Positions 49,441 to 63,449 of a stretch of 64,000 bases of DNA are shown here, piece after piece. The stretch comes from Paragonimus skrjabini miyazakii (Eukaryota; Platyhelminthes; Trematoda; Plagiorchiida; Troglotrematidae). The notes under the pieces are model-generated. The model saw only the letters and a list, made by a program, of their open reading frames with translations. It was not told the DNA's origin and ran no database searches. Within the stretch, counting starts at the first letter, position 1, and each line of letters opens with the position of its first letter. The translations under genes were made by a program, and so were the position numbers. The stretch is from positions 227,199 to 291,198 of the forward strand of contig JTDE01000272.1 in NCBI GenBank assembly GCA_014338405.1. The letters run 5' to 3'.

Positions 49441-51199
49441 ACTGCAAACAAGAATTATATCGCTCGTAGCAGAAGCTTTACATCCAGTGTATATAGCAAA
49501 GCATGTTTGTAGATTCCGTGAAAAAATGTACCCAAACAATGCTGTTGCGATTTTCAGACGGCTTCTGGCACAACTCTTAGACTAGTTGACCGGAGGGTTA
49601 GTAATAAGGTAGCTATTAAGCGATTTCATCAGAAACTGAGGCTTTTGCACTAGGGACGGTGTGTGCATGTGCCTGTCGCAAAAGTTGAGACCCATTAACT
49701 TCATCTGTTAGGATGACGAATAATTAGGCATAAAAATTAACGCGAATGGCACGCAGCAATGGTGCGCCTCAACGGTTACTTCGCACATGCTTGGAATAAA
49801 TGAGGTTGATTTCAACAGAAACAGACACACCTTACTTTGAGGGTTTGCAGAACCTTTCACATCCCCTATCAACTGTACTGAACCAACATAACAATCAAGA
49901 TAGACTAGGTTTGTTGTAGTCGACAAGATGCCTCACAAATGCGGTAAAAATATCGGGCTTTCACAGGCCTGTTCAAAATGTATGTAATATACGGCATATT
50001 CGAGTTCTTTACTCATTTACTAAGCCTCATAGATGGTAATTTAAATTCACTGCTGACCATTGCTACGAATATTTAGTTACGGTCTTTTTGCTTTGCCTGA
50101 ATTAGAATGAAGTCTCAGACTCCAGCTGAAATAGGCTGGACAGCAGAAAACACACGAATTCATACTTCCCATGAACTGAACTGAACTTCAGTGAACCGAA
50201 CTTCCCCAATACAAAGCTGCCAGATCCCATTTCTAGATTTACCTCTTCAAGCGTACTCAAGTTCAGGCGGTAGCGAATCCTGGACTGGACTTAACAGACA
50301 CTAATCATCTAGTAATTGAGAAGGAATCAGCCATCACTTTAACCTATACCAATCTCCTGTTCATTGATTGCTGGGATTAGTATAGGAGTTGGCAACTTGA
50401 AGTCATGGCTTAGGTAATCAGTTGTTCACCGAGTTTGAAATTTAGATAGCAAACGTTTCATCACCAAACGGGGTGTTGTCATTCGTGCGTATCAGTTTCA
50501 ACGAAATTTGAACTTAAATCTGCAATACATCCAACCCCCTGAGCATAGATAGATTCATCTCATTTAGTAATAAAACGATTGCATTCCAAATGTTCAACTC
50601 AACAAACAAACGCTTTACGAAACATTTGTTAAGCACATTTCAACTTAGCTGCCGAAATCGATGTTTACCAAACGATTTCAATCTAACGTTATGTATACGA
50701 ATAAAACTTCTTCGATAAATCGAGAAAATCACTGTATTACTTTAACATATTTGTTGAATTGGCTTTTTATGACAATATTATGCATTCAAGTTTGTGTCGA
50801 ATTACTCATCATACTTTTAAAACTTTGCGGTTTTAACCTTATGAGTTACGCTGTGCTGTAACTTAAATACTCAACATTTTAACTTTGAACCTGTCGAAAA
50901 ATTCCTTGGCTGAGGGCGTTCAGTGATATAATTAATCAAGAAAATCTGTAGGAAATTAACAGGAATCCCTCATTGTTATAGGTTGAACATCCTTTACAAC
51001 TGACCACAGTCTTCGCATAGACAATTGAGTCGGCCACTTTCGAAAAGAAGCACTAAACTCTAGCCTAGTTTTTGTTAGAGCTCGTCACATCAATTTTGCT
51101 AAACATTGGGCAAACAAGATTTCGTAGGTAAAGGTCGTCAGTTCTAGATACGGTTTAAAGCAATGTTGTACAGAAGTTCACCGTTTTGCGGGTAAAACG

Positions 51200-51430
51200 T
51201 TGTCAGACTGTTGTAAATGTGCCGTTTGAAGGAAAACTCAAAGGGGCTTCGGAACAGAATAAAAACAATGCTGTATATCATTAAACAAACCGTAGCAGGT
51301 CACACAATTGACTCAGCAAACTCATCCAAGATACTGTTGCGCAAGCGGAACTCGAAGTTACTGTCGTCTTGTGGAGCGATGCTTATCAAAAATTATCAGT
51401 CGACGTTTTATGTACAAAGTGGGTAAAACA
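51200..51430 (+). mobile_element. Penelope-like element: GIY-YIG endonuclease fragment
   Basis: The frame at 51217-51426 reads LRNRIKTMLYIIKQTVAGH, then TIDSANSSKILLRKRNSK and MLIKNYQSTFYVQSG. This resembles the middle and end of a GIY-YIG endonuclease (R..EH, GHTIDF, then an E..IK..P.N turn). The usual Glu is not in place (CGAMLI), and the N-terminal GIY-YIG motif cannot be found, so it is inactive. The call depends on pattern memory. Confidence 0.5.
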
Positions 51431-54400
51431 ACAATCGGATTGCAATGACCGCATGATTCTTAGTGAGCTTGTAGGCGTGTCTAGTTCCTGTTTATCTATG
51501 CATGTGTGATGTATACAACTTGTGTGTTTTACGTTCGCAGCTGATGAGAGCAAACGAAATGTTAACATATCGTAACATGTCTTCATTTTGATCTGATGAA
51601 GTGATCAAAGATAACGCAATGTTTTAAATCGTAATAAGTTTAAAACTGACAGACAATTAGACAAATTTTATCATTTTAGCAACGCGTTTTTTTCTCGAAC
51701 AGACCTGAAGTCTCTGGAAGTAAAGACATAAAAAGTCGACAGCAGGCAAAATAAAGAAATGTGAATTGGTTCCACACACAAAAACTTTCTATGTTCAGGT
51801 ATTCTAGTCGATTTTTGGGCCTTGTAATGATCATTTGCTTACGGTTACATATAAAACTTATCTGATGCAGAAGTTGGACTAACGCAAGAAATCAAGAGTA
51901 TTCTTCCAAGTGTATTATGTTGGTCTGTTGTCGGTTAATAGCATTCTACATAGTGATATGTGTTCGTAAAAGTTACCGATGATGACGATTTGATTCGGTT
52001 ATTCACCTCCAATTTTGAAAAACGATTGTCACAAAACTAGATGATGCATTTTTCTATCCCCCAACACAGTACATCATACTACTGCACAAATGCTGAGGTC
52101 GCACACAAGGACCATTAAAAGCTGTCAGATAAAGGGTGTAACTTTCAACTTAATGCATCACGGTCTAGTATACAGTGATAACTTTACTTTTGTATTGTCT
52201 AATATTATTGATGTTGGATGCAATGTGTATTTGATGAACCCTACATTAACAATTTTCATTACTGATGCTGAAGAGTGGAAAAATATGATAATCCAGATAA
52301 ATCGCAGTAAATATCCTAATCGCGTTTATACAGCACGGTATCGTTTCAGAAAGAAAAACGAACCAGTTATAATCGAGAGACCTTTTCTATGATATATCGT
52401 AATACTGCTGGAAAATGTGGAATTTCCGTAACTGTGGACTAAACCTTGGTACCACAATGTGCTTCAGAAAACTGTCCACCCTATTGGTGATGAGATGCAT
52501 GGGAAATTATTTTATGAATTATTAAAACTACGATTGACAATTTGGATTAAACTCATTTGAGCAAGCCGCTTGGGATGTTAGGACGGTCGATGTATACACA
52601 GATGAGACTGTGAAGTCAGCTAACTGATTCCCTTAACAGATTAGTGTTATTGTAAAGCTCGAGTCACATCTGGGAAGCAACTGTTCGTGACAAAGTAGAC
52701 TGGTACATTTCTAAATGTACAACAAATTGACTGTGAATTACTAAAAATTTCGGCACTGCTTGGTTATCAACTGCTAATCCGGGGCTACGTGTGAGTTCAA
52801 ATTTAAATTGGATCATGTCGGAGGTTTCAAGACCGATACCCGCTGAAAATTATATTTGAATGCGATTAAACTTGACAAGTAGAAAACAAAAACTTTTCTC
52901 TTCTCGTGAAAGCTAACAGACAGTCTGTTGTTCAGTAGTAAGCAAAGTGAAGGGTACCAAAATAGGAAAAGCAGAAACAGCAATTCAGCTAAACGCAAAC
53001 ATTAGGAACGTAATGAAAATTATAAACCCATGTCTGTGTAGCTATCGTGACTTTACAGATCCAGTGTTTCCGTTGTTTCTTAGGGAACTTAGTGAAAATG
53101 TATCAGTATCCGGTTCAGTGATTTCAGAATAAAATGAGAGGATTGCTGGACAGTTTGAATATTTTCATGGAAGACTTCACGCACAACAAAGTTCTTCGTA
53201 CTGACGAAATCGAATAGGAGCAGCGGAAAAAATATTCACAAATAAAATGCTTCAGTAGATAGGAATGTTTCAATTGCAGGGATTTTTCAGGTGGAGACGA
53301 AACGAAGTTATTCGTGGTGAAAATGTATATAGATCTGCCGTTAAAGATTGCCGATCTTCGGCTTGGTTTGGTCGCTTATTAAAAGAAGAGAACCAATAAA
53401 TAATTCACGCTTGAAGGGTGCAATAAGAGCGAAATAAAATGATTACCACATTTTTAGTTGCATTGGCTGTTCTTTTGCGGAATCGTCTCAACATAGTTAC
53501 TCGCAAACAGCTGAAGTATGAACAGAACTAGTAGTCCCTCGATGTAGTGTTCACCTATACAGGGCAACTGAACTTCATGTGATATAGAGGTGGTCTCTAC
53601 GGTGTCATATGTGTATTCTCACACGTTCTAGTTTAACTAAACAAGGTATTTATGGTTCCGTGTTCAGTAAAGCACCCCGAAAAATATATTCCGAACTCAT
53701 TAAGATAAAACTGCACAGCTTATTATGGTTTGATCAATTCCTGAAATCTGTACGCTTTTTAGCCACAATAAATAATTGTACTCCGTAATTCCATCATTTA
53801 AGGTTGAAAGATGCTACTATTGTTAAGATGCTCAAACTAATGTTCACCCTTGATTTACATGAACGTCGTTGATTAAGTTCATATTGAAATAGAGCGAGTG
53901 TTCACTAATAGAATCAATAACCCGTGGCACACACACTGAAGCTAGCTTGTATCTGCCAGTATTACCTGTCTACATAGTCTCAAGTCTGACTGGACGGTAA
54001 TGTAACACGATCGACAGTTAGCCGTAGAAGTGATGAAAAAGGTTTGAAGAGCTTTTAGAAGTCTAAGGACAAAGTAGTGCTTTGGGAACAGTACCTTATT
54101 GGTTTCAGCACCCTTCCATAACGCATCGCGGTCCCAGCTGGCGAGATGGATTAATATGAAGACTCCAGTACGACAGGCGGTATCTATCAAAGCTGTGTGC
54201 TGGCGTTGTTTGATTATTTGTCATCAACTTGTTATTTGGACATCTTTGCTGAGGGTTCAAACGGTCAGTGCCGGTTAGGGTAGGTGACTTGTTGTTGAGC
54301 AGAGTATATGGTCCAGACATCACACACAGCATAGTTAACTATTCAAGAACAAACATAACTTTTTAAGATACACACTAATAAACACCTGCTACACTTGCGG

Positions 54401-56123
54401 TAGTTCAAAACGATATAATCTACTGCACGTTTAAAGTGAATGTCCAAACTTTTTCTCGTGAACTGGTCCAGTGTTCCCGGCTGTATAACAAGATTGATTG
54501 TGCATATTCTGTCGTTTATATCGTAAATACTCCCTCAACAATAATGCACACTAAAACGTTCTTGTGTCTCAAACCGCTTAGAGGTGATAAAGTTTGGGAG
54601 AAAACGTCCACTTTTATAGTATTACTCTGCAATTTAACCTCTGGAAACATAGTTTGTATAAACTAATTCAGACAGTAAACGCATTAAAAAGGGTTAAAAC
54701 ATCTTCCCCAGATAAGCCAAGTTAACAAATGAAACAACGTAGTCCAGTTAGACCAACCTAGGACCCAAAAACTTACTCAAGATCACATACACTGGAACGC
54801 AACGGAAGAATTCTACAGACAAATGAAAAATGTAGGTCTCCAGCGTGTATCACGAGAAATAAGGAACATATCGGGCAGCTAGTCATATTATCTCACTCTG
54901 ACTGTTAAATCAGTAAATCATAGGTTTACACAGGTTATAGACCGTTTTTTCTAAAGATGCCTCCTGAGATGGAGTTTTGAGAAACTCTTTGGGAATCGTT
55001 GTTTTGTCTAAACATTTTGCGCTTGGAAAACAGATCTGCAACTCTGTTGAAATAGCTAGTAATAAGTAGCACTCAGAAAGCAACTATACGGCTTATCAAA
55101 CTTTGCAGGAAAAGCTGTTACTTTTTGTAACATTCTCTTGCCGTTATCTCTAAAAAGCAAAGATATAAAGCGTTACTCAGCGGTTTAAATTAAATTTATA
55201 GTATACTCTCCACGAACAGCTTAATTCCTGGCAATTGATTAAAAATAGGACTAAAACTAAACGTTCAATTTTTATCGTGCAAACAGATTTTTTCCCAATA
55301 GCTGTGACCAAATTATCGAGGCCGTATGACCGGCTAACGAAAAATGACCTGAGTTTCTCATGCATATTCTCAAAAACCTTGTTAATAATGACTCAGTCCA
55401 CTTCATTCAACAATTGTAACAAAATGCATAGGATTATATATTCTGAATTTTTACTAAACATTCTCATGGTAGCCACACTTGTTCAGTTGTATGGTATGCA
55501 AAATAGCAAGCCGTGAAATTTAGTTAAGTAGTCGTTTTATTCGATTACCACCTTTTCATTTTTCAAAACTCTCACCAAAATAATCTGAACAGTGCTCATG
55601 GGGACATTCTTCTGTTATTTTGTTATTTTATTTTTTGGACAAGTTAACTTATTTTTGATCAGAATGTTAATTCTCTAATGCAATATTCCACAGCTAGTTA
55701 CCATTATAGGCTTTGACTCGTCTGGTCATATTGGGGACATTTCCCATCACTTTTGCTAGAAACTACAGCCCCCCAAACTGAGCATTTTCTCCATTAATTG
55801 CTGGATGGTCATTGGTTTAGTCACAAAGGCCCTTGAGAAACTCCACACAAAATGTCGGGGGTCATCAAACCGGCCGAACACAATGGCTAGCTAAAATTTA
55901 GAAAAATCATGATGGTATCCCAGTATCAGAAATTTCCCCGAGGAAGTCCGAACTACAAGAAGAATGAGTCCACTCTTCTGGAACCGTACTTCTAGCTCAA
56001 CCTCCAACTCCGGTCATACAAAATGTTTATTTATTATTAGGTATTGTGAGCTAACCTCTTTGGTAGTATAGTACTCATTTTTATAAACTGTTGCCAAACC
56101 TCTCTCATGGAGCTACTTCAACC

Positions 56124-56174
56124 ATATACCCCACTCATATATATAAAAATATATTTACATATATATGGGGTACA
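56124..56174. repeat. AT-rich hairpin with ACCCC/GGGGT ends
   Basis: An AT-only centre of TATA units is bounded by TACCCCA on the left and TGGGGTA on the right, so the segment can fold into a hairpin. It may be a chance palindrome or a tiny inverted repeat. Confidence 0.45.
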
Positions 56175-59100
56175 TGCATAAGTCTGATTCATTTCAACCT
56201 GCATCCCATATTCTTGTGTACTTCCGGACCAGTTTATGTGAAAACAAACTCCACATCCATTACGGGGAAGAAATCAGTTTGTTCCCTGGCCAAAAGCTGG
56301 AGAAATAATGAGGGCGTTATTGTAGATCTAAAACTGCCCAGCACTGCACTTATTAGCGTAAGCATTATAAACGCTATAAGAACTACTCAAAAGAAATCGT
56401 TGTGACATCCAAAAATGCTAACAGCACTTCGACTTCATCCCCAGTCTTTCTTATAGAAAAAACATCGTTGTTCTCGTTTCGAACCGAACGACGACTTTCA
56501 GAGCGTGAGTTTTGCAGAAGGGTCCATACCCTAAAAAATATTATCATCAAAACTACACCGCTGGATAGTTGGTAGGTTTCAAAATCTGTAGTAAAGTCTA
56601 CACAACTTTCAAATAAAAACTATCGTGTAAAATCGAATCATTTTGTTTCAGTATTGTTTTGTGAATCTTTTCACTGTCAAATTTGAGGGCTTTACTTGTA
56701 TGCATAATGGAAAATTAAAAAGTGGATGCACTAAAACCTTGCTGATTAATATATGGTACCTTGTATCCAATGTAACGTGCTGTTCGGACCTTTGTAAGAA
56801 CAGCATGTGTCTTCCAGTATATATTACAAGTAAAAAAATCAAATTAACCGTAGATCATACTGGAAGTTTTAACAGAGTTCTTGGTCAGTTTGGTAAATGT
56901 CGACCAATAGATACCGATTGATCATAGCGACAGCAAACGTTACCGTTTGGAGGCAGACCGTCGTTAAAAATGCTCCAACGCTCTTGCATACAGGACATCT
57001 GCACACGGTGTCACTGCAGTAGTTCGCGGACAGACAGATAAAGACCAAACTGCCAAGAATTACGGAGTTAACTCTGAGTTGTTTGTTCTTCTGGAGATTC
57101 ATCAAGTAGAGAGAAACGAAGGAGGTTCACGCAAGCCACCCACGTGTAGACACCGGGGGATTTCATTGATTAGACCACCAGTTCTATAAACCTTATGTAT
57201 AACTTGAGATAATGAACCATATTTGCATTTTCCCGGTACTCTGATAGCTGTTGTGAAATAGAGCCCTAACAGAGCTAATATGTAATCTCAGTTTCAAGAA
57301 TCCTCAGTTGTTTAGCCGGTGCGTTGAATTACAGTGAGACTACTGCACGAAACATTCTGAGGATGCTAGTTTCCAAAGACCACGTTTTAGGGAAGGTAGC
57401 GACTCCCAGCATCGACGCAAACCGGCGTTCATAGACCTGAAGAACTGATAAAACAAGAACCAAATGCTCAAGCTTTGAAAGGTGGCTCTCGAAGGGCATT
57501 TCCATATAGCTGATTAACTGTTTCGTTTAAAACACAAAGATGTTGATGCGAAAATGTTACAGTGATCTGAGGTGTGGCAGATTATGGTCTAATTGCTGGT
57601 GGTATCGGTGTGAATGGTTACTGTCTAATTGTACGATTCCACAGGGACGGATGGCACACGTTTCAAATCTGTTCCTTAGACTAATCTGCGCTAACTTAAG
57701 AAAAATAGTTAGCAGTCACTAATGATCGCTGTGTATTAATGGAATGGGCTGTCCAAACTTAGGTCCGTAAATGATAGCACACCTGATACTTACAAGGAGC
57801 TACAGTCGAAGATATCACATACATCAGTCAATGAGAAATCAAGAGACATTAAAACCAACTAGAGGAACACGTCAGACAAGCAACCTGTAGTAAGCAATGT
57901 TGTCTCATAGTATGATGTAACAAAGGTTCTTACACTTGCAGTAAGCTTGCCGAGTGAGCATGAGTCTGAATCTAAGCAGTATTCACGGTAAAACCGTCCG
58001 TTAACTGATCATCTTGTCTTTTGTTCTGTTGTCTCCACGTTCGAAATAAGATTGGAGACAGAAATCATGTAGACAACCTTTCAAATATATCTGATTTCTG
58101 AACATAGAAGACCAGCTATATAGCCTGTAAGAGTAGAATAGTGTGAATCCCCATGTTCAGAGCTTACGCAGAAAACCTGGAAACCAAAGTTGATAAAAAA
58201 ATTTCCGGTCAACTTGAAGAAATCCTGTATTATTGGCTGATCGAAAAGCACAAAATTGCAACAATTTTGCTGATTGCTACAACACCAGATGAGTCAACAG
58301 TCTGCTAAAATTTACGGTAATTAGGAAGAACGAACCATTCCAACCACAGTTGCATCAGAACATACCTAGTCGTCTTACTTTCGTTGAGTAGTATACCAGG
58401 AAAATTCCACGAATGGCACCACCACACTCTACTCCGTTCATTGTTTGTTTATTGATTCCGTTTTAGCTATGTTATGTGAGGCTTTACCGTTAAACTTGGT
58501 GAACTGGTTAAGTCAAGCAGATAAGACAACAGGCTGGCAGCCACAGAGACAACACAACCACTTGTAATAATGGTGACTGGGGATTATAACAAAGTTTGTG
58601 TCTTATGCTTAGTCTTTGTTGAACCCAGTGAACCGAACACGGTGTTTCAGTACTAACTCCATTTGAACTGTAACGAATTAAACACACCATCAATAACCAC
58701 ATTAAATGGTTAGATAGGTTCAATATACCACTCGCCACTGTCGACAGAGTTAATGTTGATATAAGCTTCTTGATCAATACCCAAGAAGGAGAAACACTGA
58801 ATGCGGGTTTCGCTATTATAAACAGCCATCTGCATGCACGGTTGTCACAAATGAAATCTGAATTCCGAAGCAAATTAGCCTTTTGCCAGTTAAATAACTA
58901 TTATCGTAAAATAAGATCTATGTTTTTAGGGCCACCAACTTACTTGGTAGGTGGCAGACGGATGTATACCAGTCAACTGAAAGTAACCAAAGTTGTTCAG
59001 CACCAGTTCATGTAATAATCTTACTAATTTTCCTAAGCATGCGTATGGTGGTGGGGCTGTTGCTGTAGATGCGTAGCATCGCCCTAAAATTTCAGCTATT

Positions 59101-60164
59101 AATTTGTTTTTAATTAAAGTGTTTTTAAATAATGGGGTTATCGCTTAGAGTTTGATAATATAAGCTTCATCTCTGCAATTTTAGTAGGCCAACCTGCTGG
59201 TGGCCAGACGTTCTCCGATAAAGTAGACACAATCGGGAATAAATGTAAAAAGTCGCCTCCAAATCAAACCTAAACAAAACACAGATATAGCCTGAAGAAA
59301 ACTTTGTTTTCATACATTCTTACAAACCAGAAGGCTGTGTTTGTAAGTCAAGCACAAGCATGTATTTTGCACACACATATGAAATACTGAAATATTTCGC
59401 AGATAAACTCTCGAAAACTGCGGTTGCTGTTTTGTCATAAAGAAGAGATTTTCAAATATTTGCAAAACTGTTGTGTTCGAAAGACTACTCAAAACTTATA
59501 TAAGTAGTCAAGCCATTTGCAAAATCGAAAACGGATAGGTATTTTACTGAATTTAAAAGAATAGGGTTACATGCAAAAGTATATTCGTTGGTCAATTCTA
59601 AGAAAATAAATTGGTTGGCGCGCAGTCATTTTTGCATCAGTCATAAGACATTAAATTGTTTGAAATGAGGACTATGAGGACATTAAACTACTAATTTCTG
59701 AGCAAGATTATGTTTATTTATGCACCACTATCACATTTACTCTGATTTAACGTTCCAAAGATATGTAAGAGGACAAGCTTACAGTTTTATCTAAGTTGAT
59801 TTTATACTGACAAACTTCCAAAAAATAAACACGATTTCAGCGTGCAGTACATAGAAACACTACACCATTCTGTTTACGGATGACATCGTGAGTGACTTGG
59901 TATTTAACAAACATCACGTTCCATGCTTGAACACCGCAACATATTATGATCTGTGGTAATTCTTTCATCCGAAAAGAATAACTACTAGTAAAGAAGCCGA
60001 GTCAGCAACCAAGCATCAAATATTGGTTCTTCATTAAGCACAGACAGCTTTTCAATTGGTTTACAACCAAGGGCTAAACAAACGTTCCATTGACAGAGCC
60101 CATGACTGTGTATGAGGTTTGAATATTCTCAACAGAATTAAAACAGTTATCGTCATTTTGTGCT

Positions 60165-60392
60165 CACAGGGTACAGGTTAACTTCACTGACGGAATCTAC
60201 TGCCAAGTGGATGGTGCGTCAATTAGAACCTCACCTGAGCGGTTGTTTGCGGATATATTCTTTGAAAAGTTTCGACATGATCTGTTGAAAACAGTTAATT
60301 TTGAAGTTGTATACAAAAAAGTGTATTTTTGGTTGGCGAACCCGCCAACGAATCCGTTCACAGTAAGTCTTGTAAGTGAAAACCTGAGATAG
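60165..60392 (+). mobile_element. Penelope-like element: reverse transcriptase fragment
   Basis: The frame reads VNFTDGIYCQVDGASIRTSP, then ERLFADIFFEKFRHDLL and VVYKKVYF. Penelope RTs have FxFNGxYYxQxDGVAMGSPLGPxxAxIFM followed by YxRYVDD at this point. The spacing is right, but the Gly-Ser-Pro-Leu-Gly block is damaged and the DD box is lost. It lies 2.7 kb before the junctophilin exon, in the same direction. Upstream bases to about 60120 may be part of it. Confidence 0.65.
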
Positions 60393-62229
60393 TCAGGAAC
60401 AAAGAGGAAATCTAATAAACTATTCCACAGGTAGAACAGTATGGACATTCACACAGGAAAATATTTCCGACCAACTGTCTGTAAAGCGTAAGCTACGTTT
60501 AGAAAGTGGTCGAACCGTGTCACTGGCCCGGCCACCAACATTAGTCCGATCTACCGAGTCGCGCACAGATAATCGAAAACCGTGAGGATTTTGCTTCTTG
60601 AGCAGATTTGCCGCGACGAGAGTTCGGTTAAACGTTCCCCCACGTTTGCCCAGGAAAGCGTTGTTCAGACCTTGCAATTCACATGGCTGATCATCCACAC
60701 CATGACCTAGTACACTATCGCAGTTCCATTTACGTCATAATTACGAAGTAACTTAGCTAAATAATTGGCGCAATTTTTGTTCATGACGTGACCACTTACA
60801 ATAAGAATGCTCCCTTATTTTGTTAGCTCTGCTTTAGCAACAACATCTCGCATAAAAGTTACCTGTTTGGTCTGATGGTAAATAACGGAAAACCAGCTTG
60901 TTTACTGCACAGTGATATCGATCGGTACTCTGGGGGGGAGGGTTAAATGAAAACGGTGAATGCATTCCATTGAATATTGAAGTTTTCATACTAACGCAGT
61001 AAGAATACCAAAAGGGATGTCACTCTAAAATAAAACGTTGCATGCACAGGGCGGTAAGTCCTTTCAGTTGATAATCCTATTTCATGCATATCAAAAGCTG
61101 AACATGATAAGTTTCACGCCACGATTTGGTTCAGTCAAAATTACTTCTTCACAACAAATATTTTCACAATAATGAAATTGCTAACAATTTCCAGTTAGAT
61201 TGACACTTTGATGAAAAAAAATAGTACAAAGTTCTTCGTCATCACTGAAGTCCAATAACGTGGAAAAGTAACATTCGATTGATATTTTGGTCGTATTGGA
61301 GTTCGTTGCACGGGCTTGGACACTACCTGCAAGCAAGTCGATGAGATCATCTCTCCCAATCTTTGGTTTCGTAATTAGAATATACTTAAAAAATTGCATT
61401 TCAAACGGTCGTTAACTAACCAGTCTGGTATTCGACCAATCAATCATTCAAGACGGCTGATAGGCGGTTAAACAGTTAAATATACGATGGAATAATGCAG
61501 TCATCCATCGAAAACCGACTCGACGCAGCCGACTAGCAATTGTTTCGTTTGTATTGCTTAAAATGCTATACTACATTTTCTGTACAGGCGATTACTAATT
61601 CTACTGAGTAGAATAGGGTATTGACCAAAACACTCGGGCGTCATCTACTGGAGGTTCACGTGATCGTGCACATGGGATCGAAATCCTCAAATTTGTATTC
61701 ATAAATGGAATAGGAATGCTGAAGTGGAAATGTCATTGTGAATGCCGTATCAATAAAATGGAGTAAATTTGAGCTGAATAAGAGTATACTGCTCAGGAGG
61801 ACGTTAGTAGTGCAATGGATTTATTCAAATATAAATGATTACAAGGGCCGAAATTGGGCGCACACATTTTGCCTTATTGAGTTTATGGTTTGCTTTTACA
61901 CAAAGCATAACAAATTTTAAATACAAAAATATTTCACGTGGATACAATTTGCCAACCGTAAGCAAATATGTTAGATGCCGAAAAATGTCCGAAATGTTAG
62001 CGAGGTCACCTTTACTTCTCTGGTTTATTGACTGATAACTTTAGTCTAAGATGCACCCTTTTCTGTAACTAGCCGACGCAAGCATTTGCCAGCGCGAGTT
62101 ACGGGCTTTCATCGATAATCGATATTTCAGTTATCTTGCGATATTGAACACTGTGTTCACGCCCTTAAACTTTGCTAGCTTGTATCGAACATTTTCAGGA
62201 CATTCTGGGGCTACAGTACCCTACCCTAC

Positions 62230-62900
62230 AGACACGTGTGCAGAACTAAACAGGCCCTTTCGCGCGCCCTGACACAAACTCCCAAATATCGTGCATGCGA
62301 TACCTCTTTTTCTTCACTGCCTGTCCGTCGACGAGAATGTATTACGCACACGCGCACACACACCACAACAGAAAAGGATTCCACTGTGATCCCGATGGTG
62401 ACAGGACGAACCAGCGCACGTTTGGGCTCCACTTCACAATGCAATGGTAGACATAACTTCTAGACAGGCCCAGATGCGAGTCTGAACACATATCAGCGTA
62501 CTTTATGCGTTCAAAGGACGTAGGAAATTCTTCTTGATTCATACGCACACACGCACATTTGGTCTCCTTCACTGACCCAAACAGCGATTACACGCCATCT
62601 ATTTCTGTTGTACGGGATAACCTCCAGCACACTGAACACGAGCCGTTGTTAGTGGAGCGTAACACACACCGACCAAACAAAACTCGTATTGGCTGACAGT
62701 GCGTATTCTTTTGAAAACTTCTGTGGCCATCTCTTGATTACACTTTGCCCTTGCGCCTAGTGAAATCGATGTCATTTCCGGCCACCTCTGATTAGCCTCG
62801 AATTTCGAGTAGAATTTTCTCTATCGATCGGTGCGTGCTTTGTACGCCTAGTATTCATGCGTGTATAAGCGGACCTATTTACTTATACACATTTGAATTA
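62230..62900 (+). promoter_or_regulatory. Candidate promoter region of junctophilin
   Basis: This stretch upstream of the junctophilin exon is CpG-richer than its neighbours. It carries GCGCGC, a CACACGCGCACACACAC tract near 62346 and other alternating CA/GT runs, similar in character to the region before the nuclear receptor. The exon at 63028 begins at an acceptor, so the real start site must lie upstream in a non-coding exon or be replaced by a spliced leader. No TATA box is convincing. Confidence 0.35.
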
Positions 62901-63027
62901 TGTTTAATGATACTTTCCAGCTTTCCAGTCACAACATGTACACCGGGAAAGCTTTTAGTGGCTTGCGAAATCTACGATTATTTTGGAAATTGGACTTTAT
63001 CTACTGCTAGTTTCTTTAATTCAACAG

Positions 63028-63449
63028 GGAGCTAGCTGTGCTTTCATCAACGCTATTTTAATCCACTAACATGGAAGGTGGCCGCTTCGATTTCAGTGAC
63101 GGAGGAAGCTATGTGGGCGAATGGATGGATGGCAGAGCACATGGGTTAGGTGTTGCTACGGGACCAGAGAATCAGGGAGAGTATTCCGGTGAATGGAATA
63201 CCGGTTTCGAATCACGCGGGGTATATATTTGGCCTAGTGGGAATGTCTACAGTGGCACTTGGCTGAAAGGCAAACGTCATGGCGAAGGTGTACAAGTCAA
63301 AGGACGCTGGGTCTATCGAGGTGCATTCACTACTGGATTTTGTGGACGTTACGGTGTGAAGGAGTCTTTGACCAATTGTGCTAAATATGAAGGCAGTTGG
63401 CATCTTAACCAATTCGACGGTTTCGGAGTGGAAACAAATTCAGATGGAA
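63028..63449 (+). CDS. jph: Junctophilin, first coding exon (N-terminal MORN repeats)
   Basis: Junctophilins hold the plasma membrane close to the ER/SR, so that surface calcium channels and release channels couple in muscle and neurons. N-terminal MORN repeats bind the plasma membrane; a C-terminal helix, not in this window, sits in the ER. The exon follows the acceptor TTCAACAG, has 43 bases of 5' UTR, and starts with ATG at 63071. It encodes 126 residues plus one base before the donor A|GTAAGT at 63450. The opening MEGGRFDFSDGGSYVGEW is the junctophilin start. Several MORN units follow, including GEYSGEWNTGFESRGVY, WPSGNVYSGTW, KGKRHGEGV and GRYGV, and the exon ends in FGVETNSDG. Apparent coding past 63450 is intron. 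The orthologue call is firm; everything after the first exon lies outside the window. Confidence 0.93.

Larger units (their letters stand above)
48409..63027. other. Intergenic region between nuclear receptor and junctophilin
   Basis: 14.6 kb holding two Penelope-like fragments, a CpG-rich island and unassigned DNA. No AATAAA follows closely after the receptor stop; a GATAAA at 48460 is the nearest variant and the first AATAAA I note is at 49795. The 100-codon frame at 52090-52392 is unassigned. Confidence 0.6.

Noticed and set aside
51590..51635. Hammerhead ribozyme (CTGATGA core)
   Set aside because: The second core block reads GCAA rather than GAAA and the intervening bases do not form stem II, so I list it only as a clue.
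58508..58873. 121-codon minus-strand open frame with hydrophobic runs as a membrane protein
   Set aside because: Hydrophobicity comes from AT-rich codons; no family pattern, no splice context.
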